Shown here: positions 1-8,170 of the stretch, one piece after another
Layout: each line of letters begins with the position of its first letter
Position numbering within the stretch: the stretch's first letter is position 1
Origin: Alcaligenaceae bacterium SAGV5
GTDB taxonomy: Bacteria; Pseudomonadota; Gammaproteobacteria; Burkholderiales; Burkholderiaceae_B
Reading direction: 5' to 3'
NCBI GenBank assembly: GCA_009360345.1
Contig: SPDP01000002.1
Location: 620,001-684,000, forward strand
Length of the DNA stretch: 64,000 bases
Notes under the pieces: generated by a model
What the model saw: the letters and a program-made list of their open reading frames with translations, nothing else
Told to the model about the DNA's origin: nothing
Databases searched by the model: none
Translations under genes and position numbers: made by a program

Positions 1-471
1 ATGTGCGGTCCGCTGTGGCTGGAACAATCGGTCACCCTGCCCGATTGGCTCTCGGGCTACGCCCTGGCCGAAGCCACCCGGCTGGGCGTCGCCAGCGAAC
101 GCATGGGCCGTGTCGCGAAAACGGCTCTTTTCAAAGCCTATTTCCTCTTTTGCGTGCAAGCTGGCATAGACTGGATGGTTATCGCCGGACGGTCTCCGCT
201 CGATCGCCAATACGAGGCGCTGATGTTCCGCGAGGTATTCCCCGGCCAAGGTTTCATGCCGATGCGCCACGCGGGCAACATCCCGCACCGGGTGCTGGCT
301 TTCGAAATCTCGACGGCCGAAAAACGGTGGCGCGAAGGCAGCCATCCTTTGTATCAATTTGTGTTCAAGACCCATCATCCGGACATTCGCATCGATGGGA
401 ATTTGATTAACATTGACGCACTGCGCAGTGCTTCGCGGGAACGGGAAGACCTCCTTCAACCGCAGGCCTGA
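1..471 (+). CDS. N-acyl amino acid synthase (FeeM-like), 3' part
   Basis: Only the C-terminal 156 residues are visible. The first base of the window already lies in the reading frame, so the ATG at 1 is probably internal. The sequence resembles the C-terminal half of FeeM-type long-chain N-acyl amino acid synthases (GNAT-fold acyltransferases common in Burkholderiales): a hydrophobic cytosolic stretch, a conserved segment around 'SPLDRQYEAL' (residues 65-74), a 'MRHAGNIPHRVL' block (88-99) and a tail with 'HHPDI'. Such enzymes join an acyl chain from acyl-carrier protein to an amino acid. The family call rests on memory of the conserved blocks. The GGDEF/EAL gene follows after a strong hairpin, so co-transcription is not assured. 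Confidence 0.5.
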   Translation: MCGPLWLEQSVTLPDWLSGYALAEATRLGVASERMGRVAKTALFKAYFLFCVQAGIDWMVIAGRSPLDRQYEALMFREVFPGQGFMPMRHAGNIPHRVLAFEISTAEKRWREGSHPLYQFVFKTHHPDIRIDGNLINIDALRSASREREDLLQPQA

Positions 472-483
472 TCCGGCACGATC

Positions 484-510
484 GGCGGCCCGCCCGGGGG
501 GCGGGCCGCC
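484..510 (+). terminator. Strong GC hairpin after the acyltransferase gene
   Basis: A perfect 12-bp inverted repeat (GGCGGCCCGCCC and its complement) encloses a 3-nt loop 13 bases after the stop codon. No T-tract follows, so it may terminate weakly or only stabilise the 3' end of the transcript. Confidence 0.55.
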
Positions 511-546
511 CACGAAACGAAAAGACCCCTCCTTGACAAGGCGAAC

Positions 547-3492
547 ATGCAGCCCCCTCCGGCGGAACCCTCTACCCGCATAGCCTGGGTTACAGCCAAG
601 ATCGACTGGTTCTTAAGCAACTTCTCGTATTACCTCGTGCCGGCCGCGATCTTCGTTTTCTCGCTGGTGGCGCTCACGCTGGAACACAGCATCTACGACA
701 CCAACGACAACCGCGTCCTGTCCTTCGCGGTGGTTGCCGACGACACGGGCCTGACCGCTTCGCAAGCGCTGACCGCCCTGGCTTCCAAACCCGGTGTCCA
801 GTTCCACGACACCCGCCTGGCCGAAACGCCGTTCTGGTTCCGCTTCACCGCCCCGCCTTCGAACACGCCCCAAAGCGTGGAACTCCCCTCTCGCCATGCA
901 CAGGACATCTCATGCTGGAGCGCCACCAGCCTGGCGCCCCTGGGCACGGCCACGCGCGCCGGCACGTCCGGCAGCCTGCGATCGGTGAAATCCGGCTTCG
1001 CGCTGGACCTGGGCGCGCACCCGCATCCCCACGACGTACTGTGCCAGGCGCACTTCTCGGGGCCCGCCCGCATCACCGTCGAGGCCTGGCCCGAATCGGA
1101 GCTGGCGCTGTCCCATCTCGCCTATCACCACGCGACCGGCGTGCTCGAAGGCGGGCTGCTGACACTCACGGTGCTCACGCTGATGACGGCCCTGATCAAT
1201 CGCGATGCGCGCTACCTGCTGTTCGCGATCTGGCTGGTCGGCAACCTGCGCCTGGGCGGCATCACCATGGGCTTCGACACGCAATGGCTGGAACGCACCA
1301 TTCCCAACGAATGGATGGCGATGACCCGCAAGCTGACCATCGCCGCCTACTACATCGTCACCTACACCCTGTTCAGCCAGTTCATGCGGACCGAGCTCAG
1401 CCGCGTGGGCTACGGTTGGCTGCTGCGCGCGGGTTCGCGCTCCGGCCTGGTCCTGCTGGTCCTGGCCCTCGTCCTGAGCTTCGCCTCTTTCCTGCCCGCC
1501 ATGTGGGTGGTGGCCTCGTTCGGCATCTTCGTCGTCATCTTCTTCCTGGCTCGCATCGTCGTCGTCACGCGTTCGCGCATCGCGCTCTGGTACGCCGCGG
1601 CGCTGGGCATCGTCCTGTTCTCCACCTTCTCCGAGGTCATCGCCGCGGCATTCGACTTCAAGGCCCTGGTCGGCGCGCTCAACAGCGTCACGGCCGCGCT
1701 GGCGTCCAGCCTCGTGGCGGCCTTCGCCTTCGCCGAGCAGATACGCGTGGAACGGATCGAACGCGAACATGCCGAGGCCGAGCTGCAACGCGCCTACGAA
1801 GTCACGCCCGTGGGCCTGTTCACGCTGGAACCCGACGGCCGGTTCGTGCGCGCCAATACCGCCATGCAGGAAAGGCTCGGCCTGGAGGGCCGGCCGCTGC
1901 ATGAACTGCGCTGGCAGAACTACTTCGAACCGGGCGCGCTGGCACGGCTCAAGGACATCGCCGACCGCGGCGGCGAAGCGGAAATCCAGGCCCAGCCCAT
2001 AGGCGGCATGGAGCCGCGCTGGTACCTGGCCAAGGCCACGCTGGCCCATACCCGGATCGAAGGCTCGCTGCAGGACATCACCGAGCGGCGCAAGGCCACC
2101 GAGCGGCTGCGCTTCCTGGCCAACAACGACACGCTGACCGGCGCGCTGAACCGCCGGGGCATCGAGCACATCCTCGAAGCCTCGCTCAAGCAGTTCGATC
2201 CGGCGCACCCGATCGCCCTGGCCTACCTGGACCTGGACCGCTTCAAGCTGATCAACGACCTGTACGGCCACCAGACCGGCGACGAAGTCCTCAAGCAGGT
2301 ATGCCAGCGGGTCAAGTGGTCGCTGGGGGAAGACCACCACGTCGGCCGCATCGGCGGCGACGAGTTCATCCTGGTCCTGCGCGATACCGCCATGCTGCCG
2401 GCCACCGACCTCTGCCGCCGCATCATCAGCGACATCTGCGACATGCCGTTCCAGCTGCGCCGGCGCTCGTTCCAGGTCAAGATGTCCATCGGACTGATCG
2501 AGATCACGCCCAAGATGCGCGTCCAGGATGCCGTATCGGCGGCCGACCGCGCCTGTCGCGAAGCCAAGAAGGGCAAGCACGGCCACCTGGTCATCTACAA
2601 AGAAAACGCGCCCGCCTTCCAGGAACGCGCCGAAGAACTGCGGCTGATCGAAGAACTCGGCAGCACCTTCACGCCCACGGGCCTGTCGCTGGTCATGCAG
2701 CCCATCATGTCGCTGCGCGCGCCCGAGGCCTCGCTCGATTTCGAGGTCCTGATCCGCATGCAGGACTCCGCCGGCGCCATGGTTCCGGCCGGCAAGATCA
2801 TCGCGGCGGCGGAGGCCAACGGCACCATCGGCGAACTGGACAAATGGGTGCTGACCTCGACGCTGGTCTGGCTGACCGAGAACCTGCCGCGCCTGCCCAA
2901 GACCCGTTTCGTCTGCGTCAACCTGAGCGGCGCGTCGCTGAACGACGAAGCCTTCATCGAGGATACCTTCCGCATCCTGTCGCGCTTCGGACCGGTGGTG
3001 AAATACCTGTGCATGGAGATCACGGAAAGCGTGGCCCTGCACGACATCGCCAACTCGCGCCGCTTCATCGACCGGCTGAAATCCTGCGGCGCCAAGATCG
3101 CGCTCGACGATTTCGGCGCGGGCTATACCTCGTTCTCGTACCTGAAAGAGTTCGCGGCCGACGCGCTCAAGATCGACGGCGGCTTCATCAAGCGCATGCA
3201 CGAGCATCCCGCCAACTACGCCATCGTCGAGGCCATCGTCGAACTGGCGCGCAACCTCGGCATGCGCAGCATTGCCGAATGGGTGGAAGACTATCCCACC
3301 GTGGAAGCCCTGGCGGAGCTGGGAGTAGACTATGTGCAGGGCTGGGCCATCGCCAAGCCCATGGCGCCCGGGGAAATCCTGCGCGCCAGTTCTTCCGCGA
3401 GCTTCATCACCGACGAACAGGTCCGGGCATTCATCGCCGGCGGCGCCCAGCCGGGACAGCCGGACGGCATCTCCGCCTGGGGCCTGCATTGA
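547..3492 (+). CDS. Membrane-bound GGDEF-EAL cyclic-di-GMP protein with 7TM sensor and PAS domains
   Basis: This 981-residue protein starts with one membrane segment (about 25-45), then a periplasmic region to about residue 190, then a block of about seven hydrophobic segments (about 195-400). That architecture resembles 7TMR-DISM sensors. A PAS-like domain (about 415-520), a diguanylate cyclase domain and a phosphodiesterase domain follow. The cyclase signature GGDEF is intact at 603-607. The EAL signature reads EVL at 733-735, keeping the catalytic Glu, and the DDFGAGY metal-binding loop is intact at 854-860. Both cyclase and phosphodiesterase activities are therefore possible; which one dominates cannot be told from sequence. 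The start has a weak AAGG ribosome site 8 bases upstream. Confidence 0.88.
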   Translation: MQPPPAEPSTRIAWVTAKIDWFLSNFSYYLVPAAIFVFSLVALTLEHSIYDTNDNRVLSFAVVADDTGLTASQALTALASKPGVQFHDTRLAETPFWFRFTAPPSNTPQSVELPSRHAQDISCWSATSLAPLGTATRAGTSGSLRSVKSGFALDLGAHPHPHDVLCQAHFSGPARITVEAWPESELALSHLAYHHATGVLEGGLLTLTVLTLMTALINRDARYLLFAIWLVGNLRLGGITMGFDTQWLERTIPNEWMAMTRKLTIAAYYIVTYTLFSQFMRTELSRVGYGWLLRAGSRSGLVLLVLALVLSFASFLPAMWVVASFGIFVVIFFLARIVVVTRSRIALWYAAALGIVLFSTFSEVIAAAFDFKALVGALNSVTAALASSLVAAFAFAEQIRVERIEREHAEAELQRAYEVTPVGLFTLEPDGRFVRANTAMQERLGLEGRPLHELRWQNYFEPGALARLKDIADRGGEAEIQAQPIGGMEPRWYLAKATLAHTRIEGSLQDITERRKATERLRFLANNDTLTGALNRRGIEHILEASLKQFDPAHPIALAYLDLDRFKLINDLYGHQTGDEVLKQVCQRVKWSLGEDHHVGRIGGDEFILVLRDTAMLPATDLCRRIISDICDMPFQLRRRSFQVKMSIGLIEITPKMRVQDAVSAADRACREAKKGKHGHLVIYKENAPAFQERAEELRLIEELGSTFTPTGLSLVMQPIMSLRAPEASLDFEVLIRMQDSAGAMVPAGKIIAAAEANGTIGELDKWVLTSTLVWLTENLPRLPKTRFVCVNLSGASLNDEAFIEDTFRILSRFGPVVKYLCMEITESVALHDIANSRRFIDRLKSCGAKIALDDFGAGYTSFSYLKEFAADALKIDGGFIKRMHEHPANYAIVEAIVELARNLGMRSIAEWVEDYPTVEALAELGVDYVQGWAIAKPMAPGEILRASSSASFITDEQVRAFIAGGAQPGQPDGISAWGLH

Positions 3493-3509
3493 CGCGGAAA
3501 GGAAATCTC

Positions 3510-3668
3510 ATGCCTGGACGTTTGCTCAAATCAACCTGGCCGCTGCTGGCGGCCCTCTGCGTGGCCTGTACCCCGGCACCGCGCTCGCCCTCCGACTCCG
3601 CGCAAGGCGGCAACGGCATCAGCGTCTACGGCACCATAGACGCCGGCGTGGTGGTCAACCGGCCCTAG
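3510..3668 (+). CDS. 52-residue lipoprotein-like peptide with porin-like tail
   Basis: The ATG is preceded by GAAAGGAAA and lies 17 bases after the GGDEF/EAL stop. The N-terminus (K at 6, hydrophobic 9-19, Cys at 20) looks like a signal peptide, and the LCVAC context is a weak lipobox. The end, ISVYGTIDAGVVV (about 37-49), resembles the mature N-terminus of Neisseria/Bordetella-type trimeric porins, which begin with a first beta strand of the form VTLYGxIDxG. The stop follows at once, so this is either a real small lipoprotein or the stub of a deleted porin gene. Its last four bases overlap the end of the convergent LysR gene. Confidence 0.45.
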   Translation: MPGRLLKSTWPLLAALCVACTPAPRSPSDSAQGGNGISVYGTIDAGVVVNRP

Positions 3669-4651
3669 GTGTGCCGGACCGGCACGAAGCCCGCACCGTC
3701 GTGTCCGACGTGGTGGGCAGCCCTGTGCAGATGGGTGATCAGGTGCCGGATGAGCGGAGACGGCAGCGAATCGCTGCGCAGGATGGCCCCCACCGTCAGG
3801 TCGTGGCCCTTCTCCTCGACCTCGATCACCGACATGAACTGTGACGCCAGGGGCTGCATGGCGATCTGGCGCGGCATCAGGCCGACATAGTCGCCCGCCG
3901 CCAGCAAGGACAGCAGCGCCAGCGTCGAGTTCGCCACCGCCGCCACCGCGGGCGGCTCCAGGCCGTGCTGCTCGAACAGGGGCCGGGCATAGCCGGACTC
4001 GCCATCGGAGCCGGTGAACACCCAGCGGGCCCCCTGCAGGTCGGCCAGCGTGCGCGCTTTCAGCCAGGGGCTGCCACGTCGCGCGGTGGGAACCATCGAG
4101 GTGCGGATCAGGGGCTCGATGTGGAACTCGCCCGCCGACAGGTCCTCCGGTATGCCGCCCAGGGTCACGTCCACTTCCTGCGCCCGCAGCTTCTGCAATT
4201 GCGCGACGTAGAGCTCCTCGCTCACGCGCAGGCGGATGCCGGGAAACTCCTGGCTGAAGGTCCTCAGGGCCTCGGGCACCAGCAGCATGACCGCTACCGG
4301 CACCGCGCCCAGGTGCAGTTCGCCCACCATGGAACCGGACATCTGCCGGATCTCGTCCAGCGCCAGGTTCAGTTCGCGGCGGGCCTTGACCGAGCGCTCG
4401 TACAGGACACGGCCCTGGGCCGTGGGAACGACTCCGCGCGAGGTCCGCTGCAGCAGGGTCACGCCCAGCTCGAGCTCCAACTCCCTGATCATCTTGGTCA
4501 GCGCCGGCTGCGACGTGCCCACCCGCCGCGCCGCTCCGCGCAGACTGCCTTCCTCCACCGCCGCGACGAGCGCGCTCAGGGTCGTAAGTTTCACCAAGTC
4601 TCCCAGTAGCGATCCGCCACCCTGTTCCGGCCGCACGATCGTATCCGCCAA
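3665..4651 (-). CDS. LysR-family transcriptional regulator
   Basis: A 328-residue LysR regulator. The winged helix-turn-helix lies at about 23-82, with the typical 'GSLRGAARRVGTSQPALTKMI' type recognition region, and the substrate-binding domain covers about 105-310. It is convergent with the small lipoprotein-like gene and lies just downstream of the PrpR-type activator gene on the same strand. The 100-base gap between them shows no clear operator. No target can be named: LysR genes normally control a divergent neighbour, and here the upstream neighbour is co-directional. Confidence 0.88.
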   Translation of the reverse strand: MADTIVRPEQGGGSLLGDLVKLTTLSALVAAVEEGSLRGAARRVGTSQPALTKMIRELELELGVTLLQRTSRGVVPTAQGRVLYERSVKARRELNLALDEIRQMSGSMVGELHLGAVPVAVMLLVPEALRTFSQEFPGIRLRVSEELYVAQLQKLRAQEVDVTLGGIPEDLSAGEFHIEPLIRTSMVPTARRGSPWLKARTLADLQGARWVFTGSDGESGYARPLFEQHGLEPPAVAAVANSTLALLSLLAAGDYVGLMPRQIAMQPLASQFMSVIEVEEKGHDLTVGAILRSDSLPSPLIRHLITHLHRAAHHVGHDGAGFVPVRHT

Positions 4652-4751
4652 GGAAGAAACAATCGACGTTCATGGCTACCCTGTCAAGTTCTGTACGGTG
4701 GAGCCTACGCTGCCCCCGGCACGGGATCGCCGCCTCCGGGGCCTGTCGGCC

Positions 4752-6680
4752 CTAGGCCTGCACCGCCTTGATCTTGCGCCACAGCGTGGTGCGGCTGATG
4801 CCCAGCCGCCTCGCCGCCTCCTGGTGGTTGCCCGCGCATTCGGCCAGCACCGCGCGGGCATGGGCGGCCTCCTGGCTGGCCCGCACCACCGACAGGCTGC
4901 GCGCCGCCTGCGGCTGCCGCCGGGCCGGCGCGCCGGCCAGCATGGCGCGCACCTCGCGGCGCGACAGTGGCCGCCCCTCGGTCAGGCAGGCCATGGTCAG
5001 GCGCTCCGACACGTTCTCCAATTCCCTGACATTGCCCGGCCACGCACCGTCCTTCAGGACGGGCAGCGCCGCCTCCAGCATCGGCGCCACGGCGTCCTGC
5101 AAGCCGGCCCGCCCCAACGCCGCGGGCAGCAGGCGCCGGGCCAGCGCCTCGGTGTCCTCGGGCCGGTCGCGCAGCGGCGGCACCACCACCTGCAGGATGT
5201 TCAGGCGGTAGTACAGATCCTCGCGGAAGGCCCCCGCCCTGACCATGGCCAGCAGGTCGCGATGGGTGGCGGCCACGATGCGCACGTCGACCGGAATGGT
5301 GTCGACGCTGCCCACGCGCGTGATCTCTTTCTCCTGCAGGGCGCGCAGCAGCCGGGTCTGCAGCGGCAGCGGCATCTCGCCGATCTCGTCCAGGAACAGC
5401 GTTCCTTCATTGGCGGACTCGAAGAGGCCGGGCTTGCCCTGCCGGCGCGCGCCGGTGAAGGCGCCTTCGTCATAGCCGAACAGCTCGCTTTCCAGCAGCG
5501 TCTCGGTAAAAGCGCCGCAGTTGATGGCGATGAAGGGATGCCGGCGGCGCCGGCTGGCGTTGTGCAGACCCTGGGCCAACAGCTCCTTGCCCGTGCCGCT
5601 TTCGCCGTGGATCAGCACGGCCGCGTCGCTGTGCTCGGCGAAGACCCGGCACTGCGCGATCACCTGGCGCATGGCGGCGGACTCGGCCACCACGTCGTCC
5701 AGCCGGTACCGGGCCACGCGCGAGCGCCGGTGCGTGTGCGCCCGCAGCTTGCTGACGGCGCGCTCCAGTTCGCTGGACCCATGCAGCGTGAAGATGGCGC
5801 CGGTCTGCATGCCTTCGTCCAGCAGCGGCACGCGGTCGACCACGACGGACTTGCCGCCCATCTCCTGCACGGTGCCGATCTCGCTCGCTCCGCGGGTCAT
5901 GACCTGCCCCGGTTCGAGGTCGGGCAACACCTGGCGCAGCGGCTGGCCCAGCGCCTCGCGCACGCGGCGGCCGGTCAGCTTGTCCACCGACGGATTGGCG
6001 GCGACGATGCGGCCGGCCATGTCCACGGCGATGACACCGTCGTTCAAGTGATAAAGCACCGAATCGAGCTGCGTGCGGCGCGACTTCTCGGCCTTCTGCG
6101 CGGCGGCGATCTCGATCGCGTCGTCGAAGGCGGCGCGCACCGAATCCAGCGAATAGACCAGGATGCCCGTCAGTCCGGCCTCATCGGCCAGGTTGGCGAT
6201 CAGTCCGGGGCCGACCACCACCTCGACGCCGGCCGCCGCCAGTTCCTGGATGCAGTGCCGGGCGTCCTCGGCCGTCTGATAGGCGCGGATCTGCATGGGC
6301 AGCGAGAACAAGGTCGCGAAGCGGTTCAGCGCTGGCGGCACGCGCCGATGCATCACCATGGCGATGCGGTCGGAAAACTGCCGCGCCTTGCAGATCGCGG
6401 CCATCAGGTCGAAGCCGCCCACCTTGACGAAAGCCACGGGGATGGTGACGTTCTGGCGCAGATAGGCGCAGTGCGCGCCCGCCGCGACGATGACGTCGCA
6501 GGCCCGCTTGTCGCTGCGCCGGGCGATCTCGGCGATCGCGTCGTCGAAGCCCTTGTCGATGATCTCGATGGCGGCCCGGTCGGCCAGCTCGGGGCTGACG
6601 GTGCGGAAGACCTCGGTCAGCCGGTGCGCGCTGATGGCCCAGATCAGGGGCCGGCGGTCATCGGAGGCGGCGATGCTCAT
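4752..6680 (-). CDS. prpR: Sigma-54-dependent activator, PrpR type
   Basis: A 642-residue enhancer-binding protein. The N-terminus (about 10-190) matches the PrpR_N sensor domain of propionate-catabolism activators and is followed by a PAS-like segment (about 200-300). The AAA+ domain has a Walker A GESGTGKE (about 358-365) and an intact GAFTGA loop that contacts sigma-54 (about 402-407). A Fis-type helix-turn-helix ends the protein. The ATG at 6680 is preferred because AGGAG lies 6 bases upstream; the GTG at 6686 would overlap that ribosome site. It is divergent from the prpF-like gene, and both downstream units carry sigma-54 promoters. No prpB/C/D genes are present, so the inducer need not be a propionate intermediate. 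Confidence 0.88.
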   Translation of the reverse strand: MSIAASDDRRPLIWAISAHRLTEVFRTVSPELADRAAIEIIDKGFDDAIAEIARRSDKRACDVIVAAGAHCAYLRQNVTIPVAFVKVGGFDLMAAICKARQFSDRIAMVMHRRVPPALNRFATLFSLPMQIRAYQTAEDARHCIQELAAAGVEVVVGPGLIANLADEAGLTGILVYSLDSVRAAFDDAIEIAAAQKAEKSRRTQLDSVLYHLNDGVIAVDMAGRIVAANPSVDKLTGRRVREALGQPLRQVLPDLEPGQVMTRGASEIGTVQEMGGKSVVVDRVPLLDEGMQTGAIFTLHGSSELERAVSKLRAHTHRRSRVARYRLDDVVAESAAMRQVIAQCRVFAEHSDAAVLIHGESGTGKELLAQGLHNASRRRRHPFIAINCGAFTETLLESELFGYDEGAFTGARRQGKPGLFESANEGTLFLDEIGEMPLPLQTRLLRALQEKEITRVGSVDTIPVDVRIVAATHRDLLAMVRAGAFREDLYYRLNILQVVVPPLRDRPEDTEALARRLLPAALGRAGLQDAVAPMLEAALPVLKDGAWPGNVRELENVSERLTMACLTEGRPLSRREVRAMLAGAPARRQPQAARSLSVVRASQEAAHARAVLAECAGNHQEAARRLGISRTTLWRKIKAVQA

Positions 6681-6690
6681 TTTCACTCCT

Positions 6691-6704
6691 TTTCAATATT
6701 GAAA
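6691..6704. promoter_or_regulatory. Perfect palindrome TTTCAATATTGAAA, candidate PrpR-type activator site
   Basis: This 14-bp perfect palindrome lies in the divergent prpR/prpF-like region, 77 bases upstream of the -24/-12 promoter. That is a suitable place for an enhancer-binding protein. A second GTGAAACA half-site follows at 6722-6729. A related pair, GTTTCA at 7977-7982 and TGAAAC at 8002-8007, lies upstream of the second sigma-54 promoter. The link to the PrpR-type protein is inferred from position and recurrence. Confidence 0.5.
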
Positions 6705-6780
6705 CACGAACCAGCCTCCTGGTGAAACATCGCCGGCCCGCCGCCGCGCTGCGCCGGGCTCCCGCGCGACGCGGACTTGC

Positions 6781-6796
6781 TGGCATGGGCCTTGCA
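6781..6796 (+). promoter_or_regulatory. Sigma-54 (-24/-12) promoter of prpF-like gene 1
   Basis: TGGCATG-N4-TTGCA matches the sigma-54 consensus TGGCACG-N4-TTGCW at all but one base, with the invariant GG and GC exactly 10 bases apart. The -12 GC is at 6794-6795, which predicts transcription from about 6806, 21 bases before the ATG at 6827. The divergent PrpR-type activator fits this promoter class. Confidence 0.8.
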
Positions 6797-6826
6797 GCAG
6801 GCGGCCATCCCTTTCCGGAGAATTCG

Positions 6827-7972
6827 ATGCCTCAAGCCGCTTATCCAGCCGTCTACATGCGCGGCGGCACCAGCCGCGCCCTGGTCTTCAACGACCGCGA
6901 CCTGCCCGCCGGCCGCGACGCGCGCGACCATGTCTTCCTGGCCGCGCTGGGCAGCCCGGATCCCGGCAAGCGGCAACTGGACGGCCTGGGCGGCGGCATC
7001 TCGTCGCTGTCGAAGATCGCCGTGGTCGGCGCCCCTTCGCGCGACGATGCCGACGTGGACTACACCTTCGGCCAGGTCGCGATCGACGCGCCGCTGGTCC
7101 AGTACCGCGGCAACTGCGGCAACATCTCGTCGGCCATCGGCCCCTATGCCGTGGACGAAGGACTGGTGCGGGCATCGGGCGACCGCGCCTCGGTCCGCAT
7201 CCACAACACCAACACCGGCAAGATCATCCTGGCCGATTTCGCGCTCAGCGACGGCCGCGCCGCGGTCGCGGGCGACTTCGTGCTGCCCGGCGTGGCGGGC
7301 ACCGGCTCGCCCATCCGGCTGTCGTTCCTCGACCCGGGCGGCGCCGCGACCGGCAAGCTGCTCCCCACCGGCGCCGCGCGCGACACCGTCACGATCCCCG
7401 GGGTGGGCGCCATCGAGATCTCCTGCGTCGACGTCTCCAACCCGACGGTCTTCGCCCGCGCCGCGGACTTCGGCCTGGCCGGCACGGAATCGGCGGCGCA
7501 GATCGATGCGCGGCCGGACCTGGTCCGGCAATGCGAGGAACTGCGCGTGGCCGCCGCCATCCTGATGGGGCTCGCCACCGAAGACGAGGCGCGTACCCGC
7601 CTGCGCAACCTGCCCCTGGTCTGCCTGCTGTCGCCGCCCGCCGACGTCGTGCTGCCCTCGGGCGCGCCGCTGCGGGCCCAGGACGTGGACATCACCGCCC
7701 GCATGTTCTCGGCCGGCCAGCCGCACCGGGCAAGCCCGCTGACGGGCGCGATGTGCCTGGCCGCCTGCGTGCGCCTGCCCGGCACCCTGGGCGCCGAGCT
7801 GGGCCGCGTCCCCGCGGACGGCCGCGACATCGTCATCGGCCATGCCTCGGGCTCACTGCCGGTGGGCGCAGCCGTCAGCGGCGGCCAGCAGCCACGCGTC
7901 GAAAGCACGACCGTCACGCGCACCGCGCGCCGCCTGATGCGGGGCGAGGTCTACGCCCCCATCGGGCGGTGA
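6827..7972 (+). CDS. PrpF-family isomerase/tautomerase 1
   Basis: A 381-residue member of the PrpF family (2-methylaconitate cis-trans isomerase, 4-oxalomesaconate tautomerase and relatives), which uses a diaminopimelate-epimerase-like fold to move a double bond in unsaturated tri- or dicarboxylates. Visible signatures are the N-terminal MRGGTSR and the NCGN motif followed by a GPYAVDEGLV-type stretch. The ATG at 6827 has CGGAG upstream and lies downstream of the sigma-54 promoter, so longer upstream in-frame starts are unlikely. It is a paralogue of the gene at 9178. The substrate is unknown. Confidence 0.85.
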   Translation: MPQAAYPAVYMRGGTSRALVFNDRDLPAGRDARDHVFLAALGSPDPGKRQLDGLGGGISSLSKIAVVGAPSRDDADVDYTFGQVAIDAPLVQYRGNCGNISSAIGPYAVDEGLVRASGDRASVRIHNTNTGKIILADFALSDGRAAVAGDFVLPGVAGTGSPIRLSFLDPGGAATGKLLPTGAARDTVTIPGVGAIEISCVDVSNPTVFARAADFGLAGTESAAQIDARPDLVRQCEELRVAAAILMGLATEDEARTRLRNLPLVCLLSPPADVVLPSGAPLRAQDVDITARMFSAGQPHRASPLTGAMCLAACVRLPGTLGAELGRVPADGRDIVIGHASGSLPVGAAVSGGQQPRVESTTVTRTARRLMRGEVYAPIGR

Positions 7973-8107
7973 TGCCGTTTCACCGAAAAGCGTTACATTA
8001 TTGAAACATCAGGACTCCCGAGGCGCGTTGCCACCGACCATGGCCGCGCCCCGAAACTCCATACGAATCAACGACTTGACCCTGCCCCCCCTGCTGGCCG
8101 CGGCCCA

Positions 8108-8123
8108 TGGCACGCGCCTTGCT
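8108..8123 (+). promoter_or_regulatory. Sigma-54 (-24/-12) promoter of the Bug-prpF2 operon
   Basis: TGGCACG-CGCC-TTGCT is an exact match to the sigma-54 consensus. The -12 GC lies at 8121-8122, predicting a start near 8134, about 37 bases before the Bug receptor ATG at 8171. It makes the receptor and second prpF-like gene a separate unit from the first prpF-like gene, probably under the same activator. Confidence 0.82.
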
Positions 8124-8170
8124 CGGCAGTTCTTCCATCCAGACACAAGAACCGTCCCCGGAGACCCTAC

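Noticed and set aside
910..3489. An 859-codon open frame antisense to the GGDEF/EAL gene
   Set aside because: It is a shadow frame of GC-rich coding DNA on the other strand, with low-complexity residues and no domain or ribosome site.
4236..6725. An 829-codon open frame antisense to the PrpR-type gene
   Set aside because: It spans two real genes on the opposite strand and shows only low-complexity sequence.
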